Assembly (NCBI RefSeq): GCF_023704175.1 | Contig: NZ_CP084530.1 | Location: 82,501-146,500 of the forward strand | From: Paenibacillus sp. YPG26 | GTDB lineage: Bacteria; Bacillota; Bacilli; Paenibacillales; Paenibacillaceae | Reading direction: 5' to 3' | Length of the DNA stretch: 64,000 bases | In this document: positions 20,081 to 28,650 of the stretch, piece by piece | How the letters are laid out: each line of letters starts with the position of its first letter | Position numbering within the stretch: the stretch's first letter is position 1 | Notes under the pieces: generated by a model | The model's database searches: none | What the model was told of the DNA's origin: nothing | The model's input: the letters and a program-made list of their open reading frames with translations, nothing else | Program-made: the position numbers and the translations under genes

Positions 20081-20109
20081 ATTGTAGCAAGGCAGGTATC
20101 TTTTGGCAA
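20081..20109 (-). promoter_or_regulatory. Promoter of NlpC/P60 copy 2
   Basis: TTGCCA, 17-bp spacer, TACAAT on the minus strand, matching the promoter of copy 1. A shared block (AGTAACAAC, A or T, TTGTAATTATT) follows within the early transcribed region of both. Confidence 0.7.
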
Positions 20110-20148
20110 TGGTTACTTGCGAGATTTCCAGGCCGGTTGAAACAGGAA

Positions 20149-20176
20149 AGGCCTCCGCAGATCTGCGGAGGTCTTG
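20149..20176 (-). terminator. Terminator of the membrane-protein/M1-peptidase operon
   Basis: Near-perfect palindrome GACCTCCGCAGATCTGCGGAGG followed on the minus strand by CCTTTCC. It lies about 35 bases after the stop of the gene at 20210-21025. Confidence 0.75.
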
Positions 20177-20209
20177 GGGGGCGTAGAGTTAGAGGAGACC
20201 GAAGGAGAT

Positions 20210-21025
20210 TCAATTCTTCTCATTCCAAAGGTGATATTGGGAGGAAATATGCCAAATACTGAGAAGTGAACGGATGAAAGGATAGGATTGCTGAAGGATA
20301 AGTGCCAGAAATCCGGTCCAGATCCAGGAGACGGTACTAAAAGCGCCGAACAGGAGCAGGGTTACCCCGCCCAGGCAGAGGGATATGCCTATAACGGTAA
20401 GCAGCTGCCGCAAGCAGCTTAGCATAGAGGGGAGCATTCCCCGGCCAAAAATATAACCGAACTTGGCGTACAGAAGAAGCTGATGAATCAAATAGCCATA
20501 AATCAGCCATCCCAGAATATATATAGCCGTATAGAGAAGTGGATATCCGCCAGACTGTATGCCCTGTACAAGGAGATCCAGCAGCTTGGGTCCGAGCCAG
20601 TAAGCGGGACCAAGTACGAGAAGGAGCTCTATCAGGTAAAAGACGGTGACCGGCTTCCACAGCCTGCCGATCCCCTGGAAGAATACCAGACCGGCCCCGT
20701 CCGGGGTTAATGGACGAAGTCCATAGAGAATTCCGGCCTGAATGAGCGGGGTCAGCAGCATGCGCAGAATGAACATGCCGGCCAGAAGCCAGAAATACAG
20801 ATGAACCTCGGAGCTGTATTTGAGCTCCAGCTGACCTTCAATCAGAAATAGAATGCGGCTTAGCTCGCCCGGCGCCGGATCCGGGTAGCGCTGCAGCAGC
20901 GGTATAATGGCAGAATTGATCAGCCGGTAGAGAAATACACCCCAGAGCAGCTGATAGAGGAACAGGATAATGACGACCGGGAACTGATCTTTGGTACTTT
21001 GCCATCCGTTACGAATGTATCTCAC
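20210..21025 (-). CDS. Multi-pass membrane protein, function unknown
   Basis: A 271-residue protein with about six hydrophobic helices (near 18-40, 80-105, 125-150, 170-195, 210-235 and 240-255) and no enzymatic motif. It begins at a GTG after GAGGTGA, 12 bases downstream of the M1 peptidase stop, so the two are likely one operon. It may assist or anchor the peptidase's process, which is inference only. Confidence 0.78.
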   Translation of the reverse strand: MRYIRNGWQSTKDQFPVVIILFLYQLLWGVFLYRLINSAIIPLLQRYPDPAPGELSRILFLIEGQLELKYSSEVHLYFWLLAGMFILRMLLTPLIQAGILYGLRPLTPDGAGLVFFQGIGRLWKPVTVFYLIELLLVLGPAYWLGPKLLDLLVQGIQSGGYPLLYTAIYILGWLIYGYLIHQLLLYAKFGYIFGRGMLPSMLSCLRQLLTVIGISLCLGGVTLLLFGAFSTVSWIWTGFLALILQQSYPFIRSLLSIWHISSQYHLWNEKN

Positions 21026-21037
21026 TCTATTGTCACC

Positions 21038-23014
21038 TCACCATGAGAGCAATCCAAGTAGGGACTCCACTACTTTGGTTATGCCCAGATTCCACCGCGT
21101 TCCGGTCTTCTCTTCCACTTCTGCTTTCAGATAATTGTTAATATGCTTGTTCTCCAGCACCAGGGTGTAGCGGGGATCGATCATTGCCCAGGCCAGCGGC
21201 TCCTTGTACTGCAGCTTGTAGACAATCTGGTTCTCATCACCCTTCCAGATCTTGCGCACAAGATGTCCGTCTTTGTAGCTGAACAGGACGGGAACCTCCG
21301 GATAGCTGCCGCCGAGTCGGCTGATCTTCACGACAGACTCATATAGGGGGCCGGGAGTCTTCTGTACTTGGTTCACGGTGATGGAATCAACCGAGTAATT
21401 TATCATTTGCCCGCTGTATACATACTGATTGAAATAATCCTTCCAGGACTGCCCGGTCACCTGCTCCACGACTCTTTGGAAATCCGAGGTTGTCGGGTGC
21501 TTGAAGCGGTATTTGCTGCTGTAGCGGGCCAGGATCTTGTTCATGGTTCCTGCTCCAACCTGCCGTTCAATGCCGAGCAGTACGAGCTTGCCGCGGGTAT
21601 AGACATTTTGGGCATAGATATCGGAGGATCCGTATTTCCAGGATTCCAGAGGCAGCGCGGCTGGATGGTTCACGAAGCTGGCCTGAACAGGCAGATTGGG
21701 CTGAATTCCATAGGCGCTCTCCATGAGTTTGTCTTCAGCGTAAGAAGTGAATCCCTCATCCAGCCAGGCTTCTTCGAATTCGTTACTTGCGATCATGCCG
21801 TAAAAATATTGGTGTCCGATCTCGTGCACCACGGTTCTCTCCAGCTCATACCCAGGTGAGAGCGAAGTCGCTCCAAAGGCAGTTACGAGGGTCGGATACT
21901 CCATTCCGCCTGCCCCATTGCCGCTTGCCGGGGGAACCACGATGGACAGGGTCGAGTAAGGATAACGGCCATACCATTTGCTGTAGGAAGACAAGGCAGC
22001 CTTAGCCGCATAGAAATAGCGGTCCTTAAGGTCCTTATGCAGCGGATCGAGATACAGCTTGATCCGGACACCCGGGACCTCGGCCGAGGAGAATGGCTCC
22101 TCCGCATAGACAAAGTCCGGGGAAGCCGCCCAGGCAAAGTCATGCACATCATCGGCATAGAACTGGTAGATCTTGCGATTCTGCTTGACCGCTGCGGTCT
22201 TGGTGGGAAAGCCGGTCGCTGCGACGATATAGGAGCTTGGCACATTGATCCGTACACTGAAGATCCCGAAGTCGGAGTAGAACTCCGAGCTTCCGTGGTA
22301 TTGATGCAGGTTCCAGCCTTCGGAGGCGCGGCCGCGGGTTCCGGCTGGCTCATACACACTTATTTTGGGGAACCACTGCCCGGCCATCACGAAGTTATCC
22401 GCGGTGCCCATGCGGGCGAATACCTTGGGAAGCTGGACCTCAAAGCTCATGAGAATAGTTATGCTCTCTCCGCCCTGAACGGGGCGGGGAAGCCGAACCT
22501 TGACCAGAGTCTGGTCTTTCGTATTGCCATCATCAGGCTGTACATACTGAAGACGGTGAATCAGGGAGATCCCATCGGTGGTCCGGATTCCAGTCAGCTT
22601 CATGGAGCCCCATCCATCCTTTGGCATAGAGTCGCCCCGAAGCTTGCCTCCGGACTCCTTCATGAAGGTAGTATCCTTGGAGGCGAAGGCGTTCGGATAC
22701 AGGTGAAGGTAGAGCTCGCTCACGGGCTGTCTGCCCGGGTGCTTCCAGGTTATACTCTCGGTGCCGGTTAAGGTGCGGTCCTTCTCATTCAAATGGACAT
22801 CAATGTGATATTCGGCAATGCGGTCACTAAGCTGCTCCGTACCGGGTGTGCCGATACTCTCGGGTGTCTTGGGCTGATCCTGCGGAGGCTTGCCCATTTC
22901 CGGAGCAAATGAGGTCTGGGCAGGGGCGGGTGTCAGGCTGAACCATACAGCGCCGCCAATAACGATAAGGCTGAGAATTGAGATAAGTATAATTTTGATC
23001 CGTGGTGGGGTCAT
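21038..23014 (-). CDS. M1 family zinc metallopeptidase, membrane-anchored
   Basis: Aminopeptidase-fold protein of about 658 residues. One N-terminal transmembrane or signal helix (IILISILSLIVIGGAVWFSL) places it outside the membrane. The zinc site is HEIGHQYFYG (about residue 396) with the third ligand in NEFEEAWLDEGFTSYAED, the HExxH-(18)-E pattern of family M1. The exopeptidase motif appears as GGMEYPTL. ATG 23014 follows GGGAGGT; an upstream in-frame ATG lacks a ribosome site. Confidence 0.92.
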   Translation of the reverse strand: MTPPRIKIILISILSLIVIGGAVWFSLTPAPAQTSFAPEMGKPPQDQPKTPESIGTPGTEQLSDRIAEYHIDVHLNEKDRTLTGTESITWKHPGRQPVSELYLHLYPNAFASKDTTFMKESGGKLRGDSMPKDGWGSMKLTGIRTTDGISLIHRLQYVQPDDGNTKDQTLVKVRLPRPVQGGESITILMSFEVQLPKVFARMGTADNFVMAGQWFPKISVYEPAGTRGRASEGWNLHQYHGSSEFYSDFGIFSVRINVPSSYIVAATGFPTKTAAVKQNRKIYQFYADDVHDFAWAASPDFVYAEEPFSSAEVPGVRIKLYLDPLHKDLKDRYFYAAKAALSSYSKWYGRYPYSTLSIVVPPASGNGAGGMEYPTLVTAFGATSLSPGYELERTVVHEIGHQYFYGMIASNEFEEAWLDEGFTSYAEDKLMESAYGIQPNLPVQASFVNHPAALPLESWKYGSSDIYAQNVYTRGKLVLLGIERQVGAGTMNKILARYSSKYRFKHPTTSDFQRVVEQVTGQSWKDYFNQYVYSGQMINYSVDSITVNQVQKTPGPLYESVVKISRLGGSYPEVPVLFSYKDGHLVRKIWKGDENQIVYKLQYKEPLAWAMIDPRYTLVLENKHINNYLKAEVEEKTGTRWNLGITKVVESLLGLLSW

Positions 23015-23167
23015 TCTTGGATACCTCCCGTTGACAAGCATCTAAGGCATGTATATGTTTGCATCTGGGGGATTATTAGTTAAAATTAAAATATACAGAG
23101 CCTGTTGTTATGGAGGGCACTCCGAATCATCAGCAAGCAAGGCTGCGGCTCATTAATGGAGGGGAAT

Positions 23168-23683
23168 ATGGACAATCTGAACAAGACTGGCAAGAAGCAA
23201 ATTGCCTTAAATATTATCAGCGGGAATGAGAAAAGCAGCAAACACAAGGGCTTTGGCGCGGGTTCCATTGACCTGAACAGCGTATCGCCGATCATTATTG
23301 ATAGCGGGGAAGCGAAGATCGACATCGGTGCCATGCATGCGAAGAGTAAAGTGGAGCGGGGAATCAAGTTCTCTGCGAATAAAGAGGACGTGCCGAACGG
23401 GCGTCAAGTATGGCTGGTATGGGTTGCGGTGGACCGCACGCCGGAAGGCCAGCTGTATGGCGGAGCGACTGCGTGTGAGATGCTGATCGACACCGAGGCG
23501 AAGCGCGGATGGAAGATTCTCGCCGACCACGTAAATAAGCTGGATTACGCGATTAAACGCCGCATTATGCTGGATGAGCTGGGCCCGGCAGATAAGCAGG
23601 CACTGCGTACACTGCTGGTCACGCATAACGAAGAATGGTGGAACCGCTCATCCAGCGAGCTGAAAAATGCCCTGGAAGGGTAA
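23168..23683 (+). CDS. ywhD: YwhD family protein
   Basis: A 171-residue soluble protein that aligns by eye with Bacillus YwhD: HKGFGAGSIDLNSVSP, IDIGAMHAKSKVERGIKF, GGATACEMLID and LKRRIMLDEL. Its biochemical role is unknown. ATG 23168 follows GGAGGGG. The gene stands alone and is divergent from the M1 peptidase operon. Confidence 0.9.
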   Translation: MDNLNKTGKKQIALNIISGNEKSSKHKGFGAGSIDLNSVSPIIIDSGEAKIDIGAMHAKSKVERGIKFSANKEDVPNGRQVWLVWVAVDRTPEGQLYGGATACEMLIDTEAKRGWKILADHVNKLDYAIKRRIMLDELGPADKQALRTLLVTHNEEWWNRSSSELKNALEG

Positions 23684-23813
23684 AGAGCTGCAGGAAAAGT
23701 GGGTATATAATAGGAGGGGCCGTTCCATGAGCAAGTATGGGACGGCTTCTTTGTCCATGGATAAGGGGAACGGGTGATTGAAGCTTGTTAATCGGACGCT
23801 TCGAGCGTCATTC

Positions 23814-24191
23814 CTATTCAGCCGGGGGATTCTCACTCTGGAATAGAAGCAGCCGGGATGCCTTGGGCATCTTGGCGACAACTAGCTGGTAGGATTCCTG
23901 CAGCATGGCGGCAATGACCTCGTCCGGTACTTGTCCATTCAGCAGTACGGTATTCCAGTGGCGCTTATTCATATGGTAGCCGGGGATCACGGCGCCAGGG
24001 TAGCTTTCGCGCTGAATCCAGGCCTCCTCTGGATTGGTCTTAAGATTGACGGATGGAACGTCAAGATGATTGGTCAGCAGAGCGAACATTTTGCTGCCGA
24101 CGTAGAGTACTGGAAGACTTGGGTCAAAAGGGTAGTCTAGGCGGGTTCCCGGGTAGCCAAGACCAAGCTCGATAAGTTCCTGATGCTTCAT
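23814..24191 (-). CDS. MmcQ/YjbR family protein
   Basis: A 125-residue single-domain protein of the YjbR/CyaY-like fold, often annotated as a DNA-binding protein without firm evidence. Family features: PGTRLDYPFDPSLPVLYVGSK, LKTNPEEAWIQRESYPGAVIPGYHMNKRHWNTV, ending in a helical SYQLVVAKMPK. ATG 24191 lies after GAAAGGAAAG. Confidence 0.88.
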   Translation of the reverse strand: MKHQELIELGLGYPGTRLDYPFDPSLPVLYVGSKMFALLTNHLDVPSVNLKTNPEEAWIQRESYPGAVIPGYHMNKRHWNTVLLNGQVPDEVIAAMLQESYQLVVAKMPKASRLLLFQSENPPAE

Positions 24192-24461
24192 AAAGGGTCA
24201 CTTTCCTTTCGTAACAGGTGTTGGAATATGTAGACCTCTGTCTGGGTGAGAGGGGATTAGGCAGGTAAGTAAAGGCCAGGCTATTCCTTCTTAGTGTATA
24301 TTGAGCCTGTTCGCAATTCAATGGATGGACGGCTATAGTTAATCGGGTTGGAGAGGGAGAAGGCCCACTCCAAATAGGCAGGTATCCCGCGAATAATGCG
24401 CGCCTTGATGAGGGAGCGGATTTCACCGACCAGTACGACCAGTATATGCCTGTCATATGAC

Positions 24462-24508
24462 AAAAGGCAGTTCAGACCTCGCGCGGGTGCCTGAACTGCC
24501 TTTTGTAT
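24462..24508 (-). terminator. cadCA terminator
   Basis: CAAAAGGCAGTTCAGG pairs with CTGAACTGCCTTTTG around a GC-rich loop, about 45 bases after the cadA stop codon. The rest of the gap (24192-24461) shows no gene with a ribosome site on either strand. Confidence 0.85.
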
Positions 24509-24550
24509 GCTGTATGGGGTGTAGTGTACAGGTTCCTGCTGATGTGGAGC

Positions 24551-27046
24551 TTAAGCTTCCTTATCTCTGCCAAGCAGGATGGTCAGTCCAAGCAGGGTGA
24601 CTATAATGGTTGCGCCCATATCGGACATGACAGCGATCCAGAGGGTAAGCAGGCCTGGAATCGTTAGCAGCAGGGCGATCAGCTTAAGGCCCAGACTGAT
24701 GCCGATATTCCAGCGGATAATCCGGTTCGCCAGACGGGCGATCCTGATCGCTGCCGGCAGCTTGCCGAGATGATCCTGCATCAGGACGATGTCGGCGGTC
24801 TCGACGGCACTGTCGGTGCCCTTACCCATCGCAATGCCCAGCTGGGCTGTGGCCAGTGCGGGGGCATCGTTAATGCCATCGCCAACCATAGCGACCTGCC
24901 CTCTAGCTGCCAGCTCCTTGATCTTGTCGACCTTCTGCTCCGGCAGGAGGCCGGCGTACCAATCTGTGACACCTGTGGCCTGGGCCACAGATTTGGCTGT
25001 ACCGGCATGGTCACCGGTCAGCATGACGGTATGTTCAATCCCGGCTTGGTGCAGCCGGGCAATTACGCCGCGGCTCTCGGCGCGAATCTGGTCCGCGAGT
25101 CCGGCAATGCCCAGCACATGCGCCGCATCGGCTACCAGGACAATCGTCAGTCCGGCTTCCTTCATCCGGTGAAGATCCGCTTCTATCCGCTCTCTATCCG
25201 AGGCGGACAGAGAGACGTGCTTAAGCAGCTGCTCATTGCCTGCCCAGTAGCGAACCCCCTCGATATCCCCTTGAATCCCTTGACCAGGGAGGGTAACCAG
25301 GTTATCAACCGGGGCAAAATGGGTGATTCCTGACTCTTTGGCCTTGCGGACTACCGCTTCAGCAAGCGGGTGAAGAGAGGATTGCTCCATAGCCCCCGCT
25401 GCGGCGTAGAACCGCCCCGGATCGTATACGGCTTCTTGAATAACGGCAGGACGCCCTTCCGTGAGCGTTCCCGTCTTGTCGAAAGCGATCATGTTGATGC
25501 GGCCAAGCTGCTCCAAATGAACACCGCCCTTGATTAACACGCCGCTGCGGGCACTGCGGGTCATTCCACTTACAAGCGCAATCGGTGAGGACAGCACGAG
25601 CGCGCAAGGACAGCCAACGATCAGAATAGCAAGCCCTTCATATACCCATTTCATCCAGGGCGCTCCAAAGAGCAGGGGCGGTATCAGTACAACAAGCGCG
25701 GCAATAATCATAATTGCGGGTGTGTAGTATCTCGCGAATTTATCAATAAAGAGCTCGGTAGGCGTCTTGGTGTCCTGTGCTTCTTGCACCAGATGCATGA
25801 TCTTCGAGAGGGAAGAGTCCTGGTAGGCCTTCTCAATCTTTACCTTGAGAAGACCCTCTGTGTTCACGCTGCCGCCAAACACACTGTCCCCGGCGTGCTT
25901 CGAGACGGGAATGGATTCCCCCGTAATTGCCGCTTCATTCACCGCGCTGTTCCCTTCGGTAACCGTTCCGTCTGAAGGGATCTTTTCTCCGGCACGGACA
26001 ATAACAATGTCATTCACCTGCAGAAGTTCGGTAGGAATAGTCTCTGTACGGCCTTCGGCGCGAAGGACTACAGCCTGCTTAGGAGCGGCGCTGAGCAGTG
26101 CCTCCATAGATTTGCGGGCCCGGTTCATGCCATAGCCTTCAAGCAGCTCGTTAAGCCCGAACAAAATCGCGACCAAAGTGGCCTCTTCCCATTCCCCGAT
26201 CACAACAGCACCAGCCAACGCTACGGTCATCAGTGTATCCATGTTGAATTTCAATTTAAGCAGATTCTTCAGGCCCCGCCAAAAGGTGGAGTAGCCGCTT
26301 AACAGGGTGGCTGCCGCGTAGAACAAGATCAATGCCGCTGACGGCAGCACATTTCCCAGTGCAAAGGTGGCTAAGTACAAGATCGCGGCTGCGCTGAGCA
26401 GCCACTTGATCAGCTGGCCACCGTGTCCGCCATGATCATGGTCATGGGAGTGGCTGCCCGCATGATCATGCGCGTGGCCTTGATGGACGGGAGGGTGATC
26501 GTGTCCGTTGGGGTCGTGGCTATGGGAGTGGCTGTCCGCGTGATCATGTGTATGGCCTTGATGGACGTGAGGGTGATCATGCCCGCCGCCTTGGTGGTTG
26601 TCTGCATGGGAGTGACTGCGGGCAGCATGGCCATGAGCGGCCGGGCCGCTTGCGGCAGCTGAGACTGCCGAGCTCGCTGGGCCTACTGAACCTACTGAAC
26701 CCAGGGAACCCACGGAACCGACGGAACTCACATGGGAGGGGTCGCGGTCTGTTTTTGCAGCTGCGACTTCATCGGCTACAGCAGTAAACTCAGCATTAGC
26801 TGGCGAGACGCCTGAATGGGTGTCTGCGGGAAGGACGAGGGTCGCCCCGTCGCTCTTGAGGATTTTGCGGACACGGGTGAGGTCCACCTTAGGATTCACA
26901 ATCAGCCTGCTGCTGTTATAGTGAAGCGCGGCGTCCCCGCCATGTTCCAGCTTGCGGATCTCGTCCTGCAGCTCCCGGGCACAATTAGCACAGGAGAGTC
27001 CTTGTACTTTGTATTCGGCTTTGGAACTTGCGGATGAGTTACTCAT
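24551..27046 (-). CDS. cadA: Heavy-metal P1B-type ATPase (Cd/Zn/Pb exporter, CadA-like)
   Basis: ATP-driven metal efflux pump in the plasma membrane, 831 residues. A heavy-metal binding domain comes first (LSCANCAREL, Cys19 and Cys22). An unusual insert follows: a Ser/Val/Gly-rich stretch (about 105-125) and a histidine-rich segment (about 140-213) built from HQGHxHDHAxSHSH repeats. The pump core has transmembrane CPC in VGCPCALVLSSP, phosphorylation site DKTGTLTEG, TGES loop and hinge MVGDGINDAPALA. The CPC plus CadC partner point to Zn/Cd/Pb rather than Cu. The start codon overlaps the cadC stop by eight bases. Confidence 0.95.
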   Translation of the reverse strand: MSNSSASSKAEYKVQGLSCANCARELQDEIRKLEHGGDAALHYNSSRLIVNPKVDLTRVRKILKSDGATLVLPADTHSGVSPANAEFTAVADEVAAAKTDRDPSHVSSVGSVGSLGSVGSVGPASSAVSAAASGPAAHGHAARSHSHADNHQGGGHDHPHVHQGHTHDHADSHSHSHDPNGHDHPPVHQGHAHDHAGSHSHDHDHGGHGGQLIKWLLSAAAILYLATFALGNVLPSAALILFYAAATLLSGYSTFWRGLKNLLKLKFNMDTLMTVALAGAVVIGEWEEATLVAILFGLNELLEGYGMNRARKSMEALLSAAPKQAVVLRAEGRTETIPTELLQVNDIVIVRAGEKIPSDGTVTEGNSAVNEAAITGESIPVSKHAGDSVFGGSVNTEGLLKVKIEKAYQDSSLSKIMHLVQEAQDTKTPTELFIDKFARYYTPAIMIIAALVVLIPPLLFGAPWMKWVYEGLAILIVGCPCALVLSSPIALVSGMTRSARSGVLIKGGVHLEQLGRINMIAFDKTGTLTEGRPAVIQEAVYDPGRFYAAAGAMEQSSLHPLAEAVVRKAKESGITHFAPVDNLVTLPGQGIQGDIEGVRYWAGNEQLLKHVSLSASDRERIEADLHRMKEAGLTIVLVADAAHVLGIAGLADQIRAESRGVIARLHQAGIEHTVMLTGDHAGTAKSVAQATGVTDWYAGLLPEQKVDKIKELAARGQVAMVGDGINDAPALATAQLGIAMGKGTDSAVETADIVLMQDHLGKLPAAIRIARLANRIIRWNIGISLGLKLIALLLTIPGLLTLWIAVMSDMGATIIVTLLGLTILLGRDKEA

Positions 27047-27422
27047 GGTCGCTCTTCTCCCTCTGATGCTCCAGCGTCATGGCGATCAGCGTCTGGATAT
27101 GATGGTCTTTCAGCGAATAATAGACGTTCTTGCCTTCTTTGCGCGATTTCGTAATATGGGAGGACTTCAGCTGCCTTAGATGATGAGAGGCCGTGGCTAC
27201 AGAACAATCCAGCAGCGCCGCAATGTCACATACACACAGCTCCTTGCCCTGATCGAGCAGAAAAGCGATTTTTACACGGTTAGGATCGGATAACGCCTTG
27301 AAAATTTGGGCCATGCCCACGATCTCCTCTTCCTGCAGCAGTTCGCGCAGCTTAGAGGTAATCTCTTCATGTTCACAGTTCGTCTCACATACTTCGAGTT
27401 GGGTGTTGGTCTGCGTTGTCAT
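27039..27422 (-). CDS. cadC: ArsR/SmtB metal-sensing repressor CadC
   Basis: Winged-helix repressor that leaves the operator when Cd, Pb or Zn binds. The 127-residue protein keeps the CadC metal thiols: an N-terminal CETNC and the LCVCD pair in helix 4. The recognition helix is ALLDCSVATASHHLRQLKSS. It is translationally coupled to cadA. Two operator-like palindromes lie just upstream (27451-27522). Confidence 0.94.
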   Translation of the reverse strand: MTTQTNTQLEVCETNCEHEEITSKLRELLQEEEIVGMAQIFKALSDPNRVKIAFLLDQGKELCVCDIAALLDCSVATASHHLRQLKSSHITKSRKEGKNVYYSLKDHHIQTLIAMTLEHQREKSDHE

Positions 27423-27450
27423 GGCATATCGCTTCCTTTCACATTATCAT

Positions 27451-27522
27451 TCAAACGTTCATTTGATTGTTATAGAGCTAGTATATCCCATTTCGATAAC
27501 ATATTCAAACATTGGTTTGAAT
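27451..27522 (-). promoter_or_regulatory. cad operator palindromes
   Basis: ATTCAAACATTGGTTTGAAT at 27503-27522 is a palindrome of two perfect 8-base arms around ATTG. TCAAACGTTCATTTGA at 27451-27466 is a near copy (TCAAA-type arms). Both resemble the TCAAAT/ATTTGA operators bound by ArsR/SmtB repressors, and they bracket the expected cadCA promoter. Confidence 0.8.
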
Positions 27523-27577
27523 GTTAAAAGGAAATTGTCCTAAATATAAGTTAACCCTTATTGAGGAGGTCTAACTA

Positions 27578-27743
27578 GACAAATAATTGAAGAGATGCAA
27601 TAGGACAAGTAAATGAAGAGATGTGATAGGGCAAGTGAATGAAGGGATATAACAGGACAAGTGAATGAAGAGATGCAATAGGGCAAGTGAATGAAGAGAT
27701 ATAGCAGGATAAGCAACTGAAGAGATGTAGCAGGACAAGTAAA
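27578..27743. repeat. 26-bp tandem repeat, about 6.4 copies
   Basis: Six full units, starting at 27578, 27604, 27630, 27656, 27682 and 27708, plus a partial seventh. Consensus GACAAGTGAATGAAGAGATG followed by CAATAG, with scattered substitutions between units. The unit length is not a multiple of three and no ribosome site precedes it, so a coding role is unlikely. Confidence 0.9.
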
Positions 27744-27745
27744 AA

Positions 27746-27787
27746 ACCCGGGAGAAGGGTCCAGGGAATTGGAACCTTCTCCCGGGC
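27746..27787 (-). terminator. mpg terminator
   Basis: CCCGGGAGAAGG with TCC pairs with GGA and CCTTCTCCCGGG; on the minus strand it is followed by TTTTTACTTG. It lies directly after the glycosylase stop codon. Confidence 0.88.
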
Positions 27788-27794
27788 CTTGCGG

Positions 27795-28556
27795 CTAGCG
27801 CAGCTGCAGCCCCTGAAATGTCCCGCAGATCGGGGCATGTTTGGCTTTGACCGATACAAAAGGATGGTCCTTGATGTTGAACCGCCAAGGCTTAGCCGCA
27901 TACTCCTCGGCGTAATCAATGTTAATGCGGGGGGACTCCACGATATCGAAGTCCTGATGCTCATCGCCGGCTTCCAGCCAGATCGGCCCGCCGGGAGCGC
28001 GCAGGTCCAGTCCGTTCAGGGAGCGGTCGATACGCAGGGCTCGGCACAGCTTGCCGGGACCATTGCTCAGATCAGCGGGCTTGCGGGACTGGATGTCGCG
28101 GTACTTGGCCATGATCAGCCTGTCCACTTCCGTTAGCGGCTCAGTTGCCCGGATGAGCACGGCTTGCGGATCGCCCTCCCGGCCGGTAACGACGTTCAGA
28201 CAGCTGTACATGCCGTAGATCAAATACACATACGCGCTGCCTCCCTCCCCGAACATAATGGAGGTTCTATTGGTGCGGCGGCCTCCAAAGGCATGGCTTC
28301 CCTTGTCTTCAACTCCTCCGTACGCCTCGGTCTCAATGATCCGTGAACGAATCTCTCCGTCCTCCGTCCGGCGGACAAGTGTATGTCCGAGCAGGCGCGG
28401 CGCCGCTTCCAGCGCAGTCACCTGGTAGATGGAAGAAGGGAGAAGGCGGGGAGGCGGGATCCGCTGTTCATCATGCTGCCTCGCGGGAGATTCTGACGCA
28501 GTCATCTCCGTGATCCTGTCGTCTGTATTAGGGTTGGACATGTGCTCGTCGTTCAT
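27795..28556 (-). CDS. mpg: 3-methyladenine DNA glycosylase (AAG/MPG family)
   Basis: Monofunctional glycosylase that removes alkylated and deaminated purines from DNA. Family landmarks: RIIETEAYGGVEDKGSHAFGG with the catalytic Glu, MFGEGGSAYVYLIYGMYSCLNVVTG with the nucleotide-flipping Tyr, LIRATEPL, and SNGPGKLCRAL. The N terminus carries about 40 extra polar residues compared with Bacillus AAG. ATG 28556 follows AAGGAGG. Confidence 0.95.
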   Translation of the reverse strand: MNDEHMSNPNTDDRITEMTASESPARQHDEQRIPPPRLLPSSIYQVTALEAAPRLLGHTLVRRTEDGEIRSRIIETEAYGGVEDKGSHAFGGRRTNRTSIMFGEGGSAYVYLIYGMYSCLNVVTGREGDPQAVLIRATEPLTEVDRLIMAKYRDIQSRKPADLSNGPGKLCRALRIDRSLNGLDLRAPGGPIWLEAGDEHQDFDIVESPRINIDYAEEYAAKPWRFNIKDHPFVSVKAKHAPICGTFQGLQLR

Positions 28557-28650
28557 GATTGCTGCCTCCTTACTGAAACCGGTTCAAGTGGGTTACCTTC
28601 ATGTTATATAACCCGGCCCATGGAGGCAAATCAGGAACAGAACAACCTTA

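Noticed and set aside
20053..20262. Plus-strand frame over the promoter of NlpC/P60 copy 2
   Set aside because: It runs through a promoter and a terminator palindrome and has no ribosome site.
24281..24463. 60-codon minus-strand frame in the gap after the YjbR gene
   Set aside because: Its TTG start lies at the cadCA terminator stem, no ribosome site precedes it, and no homologue is recognised.
27578..27743. CRISPR array
   Set aside because: The 26-bp units abut directly with no spacers and no cas genes are nearby.
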